From Chlorophyllum brunneum (Eukaryota > Basidiomycota > Agaricomycetes > Agaricales > Agaricaceae), in assembly GCA_963576785.1 (NCBI GenBank), contig OY756144.1, forward strand, positions 1,116,001 through 1,180,000: a stretch of 64,000 nt of DNA, written 5' to 3'. A program made the translations under genes and the position numbers. Of this stretch, positions 56,335-64,000 are shown piece by piece. The notes beneath the pieces were generated by a model that was not told the DNA's origin, searched no databases, and worked only from the letters and a program-made list of their open reading frames with translations. How positions within the stretch are numbered: the first letter of the stretch is position 1; every line of letters begins with the position of its first letter.

Positions 56335-58024
56335 ATGTGGTCTTCTGCTCGAGAAATCGCCGCTGGCGACCTCGTCATCGTCTGGATGGTGCGTCTTCCC
56401 CGTCCTGCAGGAACAGGTGCTCACGGGGTCTAGACAAGGGACAACATCCAGTCGCTCATCGTCACTCCCGGCAAGGACTTCAACAGCAAGTACGGCAACT
56501 ATCGCCAGGCTGACTTTGTCCGAGTTCCATACGGCTCAAAAGTTGGCTCCCGGACAGGAACAGGCTTTGTCTATCTCCTCCGTCCAACGCCAGAACTCTG
56601 GACCCTCGCCCTCCCACACCGCACCCAGATCCTCTACCTCGCCGACATCGCCTTCATTACCTCACGTCTCGACATCAAGCGAGGCACCAGAGTTATTGAA
56701 GCAGGTTCGCCTTGTCTTTGTCTCTTACTTTCATCTGGTTACAAACTCTTTCTATCCAGGTACAGGCTCAGGTTCGTTCACACATTCCATAGCGAGGACT
56801 ATCGGCGAGTCTGGCCACCTCTGGTCATATGAATTCCATGAGGCACGGGCGAACAAAGCAAGGTGCATCCCCATCTCCTTCCCTGTTTGGCTCAACTTAA
56901 ATCGTATCAGAGAGGAGTTTACGCGTCATGGCATGACGAACATAGTTTCGCTTACGCATCGGAACGTTTGCAAAGATGGGTTTACAGTTGACAACACTGT
57001 CGATGCAGGTACGTAGACTTGGCTCGTGTTTTCGCTTTTCCCATGCTTAACCACTCTCTCCCACCCGTATTCCAGTCTTTCTTGATCTTCCCGCGCCTTG
57101 GGATGCTATCGAACATGCCAAGAAGGCACTGCGAGTCGGTATCATCCGCATACATCCACCCAGGCCATTATTCCTGACGTGTTATCATAGAAGGACGGAA
57201 TTTCCCGGATATGCTGCTTCAGTCCCTGCATGGAGCAGGTTTTACGAACAGTAGCCGCACTAAATGATGCCGGATTCACAGGTGAGACGCATATGATCAT
57301 GCTTTCAAGCGCATATATTCACCAAACACGGCTGGGGCTAGAGATAACCATGTATGAAACTCTCCTGCGCCCTCACGAAGTTGCCCAAATTCATCAGCCA
57401 CAACCAATCGGGAAAATTTCCGAGAAGCTCAGGGAGGCTGAAAAACGGCGCGAAGAGAAAAGGCTTCGTCAGATCGCCAATAACAAGGCTCGGCTAGCTG
57501 CCACGGCGACATCCGGAACCGGTCCTGCGTCACCTACGTGCACTATCTCCGTGAAACGCAAACACGGCAATGACAATGGCGGAGGACTGGGTCACGGAAC
57601 CGCTGTGCAAGATCTCCTCTCAGGCGATACATCACCCGACAGAAAACGTGTCAGGATGGATAAAGTGGAAGAAGCGATGGAAACTAAAGCAGAAGCAATT
57701 ACAGCATCTGTACAAATGGACGTGATCGAAGCCGCAGAAATCGAGGGTCGATTGGTAGTAGATGAATCTCCCATTGAAACCACCATATCCTCAAGTCTCG
57801 TACCCAGCTCACGTATCAGCGTATCAAATTCTCTTCCGGAGGTCCGGGGTCACACTTCATATCTCACTTTCGCAGTTCTGGTCCCTTTTTTAGCTCCTGT
57901 GAATTCTTCTGGGCCAGGGGGAGACAGTGCGTTTGCACGAACATCGGAGCAAGCGCCAACGCCAGATCCTTCTGCGGTGCCCTCGTCAGAAGCACTGAAT
58001 AAAAGCAGTGTAGTAGCATCGTGA
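56335..58024 (+). CDS. TRM61: tRNA (adenine-58-N1)-methyltransferase catalytic subunit
   Basis: This is the catalytic subunit of the Trm6-Trm61 complex that makes m1A58 in tRNA, including initiator tRNA-Met. The start MWSSAREIAAGDLVIVWM joins to RDNIQSLIVTPGKDFNSKYG and LYLADIAFITSRLDIKRGTR. The SAM motif VIEAGTGSGSFTHSIA is formed across an intron, followed by LWSYEFHEARANKA, FTRHGMTNIVSLTHRNVC, VFLDLPAPWDAIEHAKKAL and FSPCMEQVLRTVAALNDAGF. LEITMYETLLRPHEV follows. An unusually long charged insert (KLREAEKRREEKRLRQ and following, about 130 residues) precedes the conserved end RGHTSYLTFAVLVP. A disordered tail of about 45 residues follows. It converges with the Rad4 gene, 205 bp away. Confidence 0.93.
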
Positions 58025-58229
58025 CTTGATAATTAGGTGGGATATGAGATATATGTATGCCTTATCCTGTATCTACGCTATGATATGGTAGGGTGAGGAT
58101 ATCAATAGGTGGCGCAACAGTGGTAGAGGGAGCAGTGAAAAGATAGGATGACTTTGTGCATCGAACGTCAGCGTTTCAACCCCAAACAGCCTCTTGCTGA
58201 TATCTAGATGACTTCTCGATGTGCCGCTT

Positions 58230-61200
58230 CTACACGTCCAGTTTGGTAGCACCTTTTGATGTCCGTGGGCGTAACGTCCTCGTGGGTACAGGGACACTAT
58301 GAGTGCTTCTTCTCCTTGTAGCAGCAGCGCTGAGAGTGGAAGTCAGAGGGTCACTTGTGGCTGGTGCTGCGGATGCCCTGGCTGTCCTCCTCCTCTTTGC
58401 GGGCGTTACAAATTCTCTTGATGCTCTAGGCCCCCGGCTGTATTCATCATCATCACTGCGACCAACACTGGCCATATCGGGATCCTCGTCGTCCGAGATG
58501 TCTTTCCTTGCCCGTTTAGGTCCGGATATATGGGTATTGTGACGTCTCGGTGTTGTTTTTGAAATAATTGTCGTACGAGATGGCCGCGGCTTGGGTTTTA
58601 TAGATGATTTGGTCTTGCCCCTCGTACCCTTCACGTTTGCGTTAGGAGTCTGTTCAGACTGGAAAGCCTCGTTGGGAGCCTCTGTGACATTGTGGCTGGA
58701 AGGGTCAGAGGGGTCAATGCATACGGCATCGAGATCGGACTTCGTCGGCGCAACTTTGGCGTTGGCGTTCTCAGTTGTGCCGCTGCTAACCAGATTATAA
58801 GTGAGTTCATCTCCAGTCTGCTCGGATTGTGGTTGTTCAGGAAGCTTTCCGGGAGGAGATGATCGTGCAGACGTGCTTGAAGAGCCGATTTCGTCTTGTC
58901 GGGCTGCGGCATCCTCCGCGAACTGTGCCATTGTTTTTGGAGCCATAGCGCTCGGATGATTGGGGCTGTCACCTATGTCGGCGTCGTCGAGGGTGGCGGT
59001 GGGCATGTTGTCTTCATCGTCGAGATCATACGTGATGAAATCTGGAGCATCACTCGTTGAATCTTCCTCCAATTCCAACTTCGCCAGTGCAGATGTGGGT
59101 TTCTCGGAGCTAACGCCCACGAGCGAGGCCCGGTTTTGAAAGGATACCACAGATGCGTCTGGAACATATTGAAAGCCCGGTAGATGGAACGCCTGGACTA
59201 CATCGTCAGCCCCGACGACGAACCCCCTACCACCATGCCCGGATGTTTTCTACGTTACGAGTTGATTAACGTCAGCGAACGTTGTTCATCTTAGATTTGA
59301 ATTGGGGTTGGTAAATCATAGGTGTACGTACTTCTTCGGTTTCGATTTGCGGTCGGCCGTTCATTTCGGCCTCTTCTTGGAGATCCACTTCACCTACGTT
59401 GGCGCCTTCACCCTCTTTCTTCGACGTCGTGGCCTTTGCTTTGTGGGTAGCTTTGTCCTCGGGTACCCGATTGGACTTTGTGCCATACTGTTCTTGTAAA
59501 CGCTGCCGTATCCGGAGACCCTGGATTAAGCGTGTCCATTGTTTGATCACTCGTTCTTCACGCTTCACTCGGGCTTTTTCCTCGGCCAATCGTTCAGATT
59601 CCCAAAACGCCTGAATGAAGAGAAGCAGAAAAGTAATCCAGTGATCAGTCTCCAGATCCCAAGTTCAGGACAAAAAAGGGCAAAGTGGTTTTCGTAATGA
59701 TCAGAGGGTAGAACACACCTCCAATAAGGTCTCTTGGTTCTCCACTGCAACAATAATACCTTCTATAACCGGAAATGCTCGCCGCTTCCTGAATTCGAAG
59801 CCAGTCTGGCGATTATTGTGATGGAGAAGAATGCGTACGAGTTAGCGACCGAATGTAAAAGTGTATTGGACAATCACGCACAACAGCCTCAGCGAAATCG
59901 AACCCTAGTTTCCTTGCTATCTTCGCAATACCTTTATCTGTCATGCCATTGATTAACGTTCCGTTCATCAACGTGGGTATTAGAAGGTGCCAATAAAACC
60001 ATAATAATGGGCAAACTTTTCGTCCCCAGTGGTCAAAATTGGACTCACAAGGAAGATGTGTTCCACCTTGAGGAAGCATAGAGGGGGTGTAAAGATCAAT
60101 ATTGCCAAAGTTATTTTTAGGTACAATTCCCTGGAAGCAAAGTTGAGATTGTAAGTGGCATGAGTTCGAGGTCGTCCAATACTCACATCGACCACCGGGT
60201 CCGGTACATAGAGTTCGGTTTGTGAACGCGCGTAAAGCCCTTGCATGGCATCGCTCGGAGGCCCACCCTCTCCACTTGTTCCAGCCTCCTTCAGAACTTC
60301 GAGTTCGCGCAGCTTATTGACTGTCCCAGCGCGGACTTTGACCATCTTCAAAGGTTGCTCACCGGCTTTGACCGTTCTGCCTTCGTTGCGCATCCAGTTC
60401 TCCGCAGTCTTGAGGGACACGACGGCGGATCTCGGGTAGACAGGTTCTCCACGGAATTTGCCAAGTTCCGGCGTAGATGGGGGGGGTGGGTGAATGGTTT
60501 CGGTTTGTTTAAGGTGTCGTGTCAGAACGTATCTTTAAGTTAAAGTCGATTAATGTTCGATTAATGTCAATGAGTTGTTGTGAATCACGAAATGGCGTAC
60601 ACAGGATGATCCTTAAACCCTCCTATCGTAGTTGGCATTCCTTCAAGCATCTGTGCTATCTCGAGTTCTTCGTCTTCAACATCATCCCTGTGCTATAAAA
60701 TGCCAATAAAGTCAGGTCGGGAACAGAAGTCAAACTAACGTACTTACCAAACGGTACGGCCGGTGGACAAGACTCAAAACGTGGTTCCACCAAGCTATCC
60801 GACCCTTGCCACCACCTCCCATGTTTGGAGCACCGCTGCCACCTTGCATCTTTGCAACTTTGGTACTAAATTCCCTGGCATAACGCCGAGTAACGTCTCT
60901 AGCATACCCATCCTCCTCAAATGCCAATACATAGACGAGACGATTCTCCGCTTTCAAAGGAGTCCTCGTAGGTTTCTTGTTTGGGACAGGAGAGTTGAAG
61001 CGAGAAAACTGAGCGACAGCAGCGTTCGGAGTTGGATTTGTAGATACTGGTGTTGGGTCGAAAACTTTCCGTTTGTTGACGATGCATCGTATAGGATCGA
61101 CGGGAAGCCACCGCCCGTCAGGTTTCGAGAAGACTTCGGTCCAAAAGACAGGGGGAGTGGTCGTCGGGTCTGAATATGCTGGATAGGAAAAAATCAGATC

Positions 61201-62383
61201 AACCTCAACCTCAACCTCGAACATACCAAGACAGGCGTCTGGGGTCGGAGAAGGACTAGCCAATGTACGCCCTTTTGGTCGAGCCTTCCTCAACTTGATT
61301 GGAGGTTTCACCTTCTCCCTTCCTTTTCCTTTGTTTGACGTTGATCCACCGTCAAGGCGTTGCCCACTTCCCGGAAAGCTTGTTGCCTTGCCCTTTCCTT
61401 TGATGTCGCGTGTTGCACTTGAAGTTGAAGGTATGTCTACTTCTTCCATATCGTCCTCATCGTCACTCTGATCGTACTCGGAGAATTGTGAAGCATTGTC
61501 TGGAGCTGGATCCTTGCCTTTGCCTTTGTTCTTAGGCTTCTTCCGGTCGTATTTGGGCCTTGGCTTTCCGATCTTTGCTTGCCAGGGCGCACTCTGAAGA
61601 CTCGCCACAAGACGAGCGGGAATCCCCAGGGCACGGCACAGTGCTGTAAAAAGTTGTGCACTGGTGTCTCTTGTGCCTCTCCCCATGAGAAGATGTTTCA
61701 TCAAACTCTTGGGGCTCCGTACAAACTCTCCTTCCTCGTCCAAAGCATCTTGAAGAACCTGTAGATCCATTTCGGTACTCAGGGTATCATCATCATCCTT
61801 AGAAAGGAGTTGATATCGCTCTAAAATTTTTTCAACATCGCGAAAAGTACGGTTGCGGACATGTCCCTCCAGCACTATCTCGAATGAACCGGACCACCAA
61901 TCGGTGAGGTCGCGTATTGCATTTTCAAACATCCGGCCGCGGAGGTTTTGATCAGGTATTCGGGACTTGTGTATCGTAGCGAACGAGTTTTGAAGTTTCA
62001 GTGGACAGATTGACAATAAGCGGGCCTGAATACTGGTCGGTACCGCGTCGGTCAGAGATCAAACATGACACACATGAAGTAGTTCGTCGTTCAACCACTT
62101 GTTACGGACCCAAGCATTCGCAAGCAAACAAACGGTATGTAACTTGTGGCAGTTAATTAGCATTAAACGCTCTGCATGTGATATGCCTTTCTTCCTAAAA
62201 CAATGTCAGCAGTTATTGTTGTAATGGTTGACATAGACAAACCGACCTAGTTTCTGGGTCGGTCTTTGGTCGCGCATTGAGAGTAATTTCTATCGTCTGA
62301 GGCTGTGGCTCAGGCACCTCGACCTCCTCCCAGTCATACTCGTCGTCACTGTCTGCGGTGAGGGAAGTGAGGTGGTCGTCCAT
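58230..62383 (-). CDS. Rad4/XPC DNA-damage recognition protein
   Basis: This is the damage sensor of nucleotide excision repair, binding distorted DNA with Rad23. The N-terminal exon MDDHLTSLTADSDDEYDWEE is acidic. It is followed by LLINCHKLHTVCLLAN-type sequence, then IPDQNLRGRMFENAIRDL. The transglutaminase-like domain has TSAQLFTALCRALGIPARLV and PPVFWTEVFSKPDGRWLPVD, with a Lys/Asp-rich insert between them. LVYVLAFEEDGYARDVTRRY leads to the beta-hairpin domains, with KTAENWMRNEGRTVKAGEQP, NFGNIDLYTPSMLPQGGTHL, KGIAKIARKLGFDFAEAVTG and RKRRAFPVIEGIIVA. The C-terminal 300 residues (from QNRASLVGVSS) are disordered and end GATKLDV. An alternative start 14 codons upstream (62425) is possible. 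It is head-to-head with the BTB gene. Confidence 0.9.
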
Positions 62384-62502
62384 GTGAAAGGTCAGACATG
62401 GGTACAAATGACTTGGTTTCATCATTGTGTGACCGGTCTGGCAAATAGCGTGACGTCACGCGAGATGGAATTGACCCTAATGCCTCAAGTTTAGATCCTA
62501 CC
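62384..62502. promoter_or_regulatory. 119-bp divergent promoter region
   Basis: This is the interval between the start codons of Rad4/XPC (minus) and the BTB gene (plus). The region includes TGACGTCACGC at about 62451-62461, containing the palindrome TGACGTCA, the canonical CRE/ATF bZIP site. Confidence 0.55.
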
Positions 62503-63702
62503 ATGGCATCGTCCCAGGACGACGCAGTGGCCCGGGATGAAGAGTTCTACTTCGAAGACGGAAGTTGTATACTGCGAGTTCAGAATTATCTATTCAATGT
62601 ATGTTTGTCCTTCGTACAGGGGTCGACGTTAACCAACTTTTGCAGGTCCATCGCTCTGTCCTCGGTAGGAACTCTGCCTTCTTTAAACAAATGTTTTCCT
62701 TGCCTCCGGATGTGGCTAGCAGAGACATTTGTGGCACAACAGATGACCATCCCATCATATGTGATGACACCGTAGATGATTTTCGCGCGCTATGCCATGT
62801 TTTATACTCTGGGCAGGTATCTAACCCCTCGTGGTTGCAAGCTGAATATCCCTAATTGTTCTCCTAGTCCCTCAGAATCAGAATTCGGAGCCCGTGATGG
62901 GCCGGCCATTCTAAGGGTAGCTCAGGTGGCGTTGCTAGCTCATAAATATGAGTTTGACGCGATCGAGGCCTGGGCACTCAGAGTTGTATCAAATTCGTTG
63001 TCGGATCTAAGCATCCTCCCATTCGAGAGCGTTACATCTGTTCTCGATGTAGCAGTCAAATGTGGATGGAAAGGCGTTAGTGACAAACTAGAAACCCACC
63101 TGCTAGGGCTGACCAGGACTGACGTCGATAAAACCTCTATTGAGACGGCCTCGAAGCTCAGCATAGTAGTCAAGTTTGCTGAGCGGCAAGGACGCCCACA
63201 ACTTCAGGCGGAAGCCTACCATGCGTACTTGCAAGCCATCAAATGGAATTTCAACTCGGTTGAACGCTCAAAGCAAGTAAACGATGCTCCCTCGGTCCAA
63301 TTCATCACAAATTTCCCCCAAACTCTTGACAGCCTACTTGCGTTAAACGACGCTCAAAGGTCCCACCTCTTTCAAGGATTCACCCACCTTACATATCTGC
63401 GACATCGTTTACTAACGCCTCCGAAGTTCCCGCATGCCGACAGAAACTGTATCGAGCTGGGAGACCATATACGCTGCGACGAGTGTATCAGGGAGTGGTG
63501 GCGAAAAATGGGTGCCGCGGTGATGGAACTGCAATGCGGGCCCAGGGACTTTCTGGACTTCATAATACATATCATCTCTCGCAAGGGGATGCAAGGCTGC
63601 AACTCTGCCCACCCCGATTGTATTCAGAAGTTCAAGCAGGAACTGATCAAGATGAGGTCGGTACTTAACGCAGAGCTCCCGAAATACTTTGGGCTACTGT
63701 GA
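62503..63702 (+). CDS. BTB/POZ domain protein
   Basis: This is an agaricomycete-type BTB protein, possibly a Cullin-3 adaptor or transcriptional co-factor. Exon 1 reads MASSQDDAVARDEEFYFEDG and CILRVQNYLFN. After a GTATGT/TGCAG intron it continues VHRSVLGRNSAFFKQMFSLP and DDTVDDFRALCHVLYSG, which form the BTB fold. After a second intron it gives GPAILRVAQVALLAHKYEFD and AIEAWALRVV, then a C-terminal half of mixed helices with several cysteines (CIELGDHIRCDECIREWW, LQCGPRDFLDF, GCNSAHPDC) that could bind a metal. It ends NAELPKYFGLL. Such genes are numerous in these fungi and usually uncharacterised. It shares a 119-bp divergent promoter with Rad4/XPC. Confidence 0.82.
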
Positions 63703-64000
63703 TTGGTCTATCTATGATACCCCCCAATCTACTCGATATATTGAGACCTAGCTGCTTGGAACAAATTTGACTGATTGTCCACTTCCCCGTCGTCATGACT
63801 TCGTGGATTTGGCATCATCAAAAAAATGTTAGGGAAGCGGACCAAATTTTGGTCAAGCAATCCGTACAAAATCATGTTATGCGACTAAGAATCATTCGAA
63901 TATTTACGGTATCAATTAAACCAACATGCGTACAAAATCTTAGCTCGCCTGCAAGCCTAACCCCCTGAAAACCTATAATGCAACGCCAGCATACGCCTGT
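63703..64000. other. Right edge, no gene seen
   Basis: This is AT-rich 3' flanking sequence of the BTB gene. There is no coding or RNA feature before the window ends. Confidence 0.5.

Noticed and set aside
58303..58800. Plus-strand frames opposite the Rad4/XPC C-terminus
   Set aside because: The minus-strand frame joins directly to Rad4 domains. The plus-strand readings are hydrophobic shadows of Ser/Arg/Pro-rich coding sequence.

Overview
This window is nuclear DNA of a filamentous basidiomycete, most likely an agaricomycete. Genes are intron-dense, with introns of about 45-65 bp bounded by GT/AG. Gene families are typical of the group: a two-domain PAS protein, BTB and MYND zinc-finger proteins, F-box/LRR genes and tandem P450s. 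A GH7 cellobiohydrolase with a C-terminal CBM1 and a GH27 alpha-galactosidase point to a plant-biomass (wood or litter) decomposer. I do not name a species. I rebuilt gene models by hand by joining open segments at splice sites and checking that family motifs continue across the joins, so outer limits are firmer than every internal intron.

Layout. 1-9 kb: MYND protein (-), F-box/LRR protein (+), Ste7-type MAP kinase kinase (-), DUF2235 hydrolase (-). 10.6-13.2 kb: first P450 (+). 13.5-16.5 kb: AMP deaminase (-). 17-21.3 kb: two secreted enzymes on the + strand, a BNR/Asp-box beta-propeller protein and GH7-CBM1. 23-24.8 kb: a second F-box/LRR gene (-) that appears frameshifted. 25.2-27.4 kb: AMPK beta subunit (-). 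27.6-42.4 kb: an all-plus array SDR-P450-P450-SDR-P450. 43-49.1 kb: Nta1-type amidase (+), RecQ helicase (-), methylthioribulose-1-phosphate dehydratase (-). 49.7-52.2 kb: GH27 with an extra C-terminal domain (+). 54.1-64 kb: PAS protein (-), TRM61 (+), Rad4/XPC (-), BTB protein (+).

How the genes fit together. Most are housekeeping or signalling genes (Ste7, AMPK beta, AMP deaminase, Nta1, Mde1, RecQ, Rad4, TRM61) with no common pathway. The coherent accessory part is the set of four related class II P450s plus two related short-chain dehydrogenases. Their similarity in sequence and intron layout indicates tandem duplication, and the pairing suggests hydroxylation followed by alcohol/ketone interconversion on an unknown small molecule. 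No terpene synthase, PKS or NRPS backbone gene is in the window. GH7, GH27 and the BNR protein would act outside the cell on plant polysaccharides.

The most unusual observation is a 6-nucleotide micro-exon in each of the two SDR genes. It supplies the first part of the TGxxxGxG cofactor-binding motif and has the same phase in both genes. Other notable points are two GC-AG introns, a long charged insert in the AMPK beta C-terminal domain, and several very tightly packed gene pairs.
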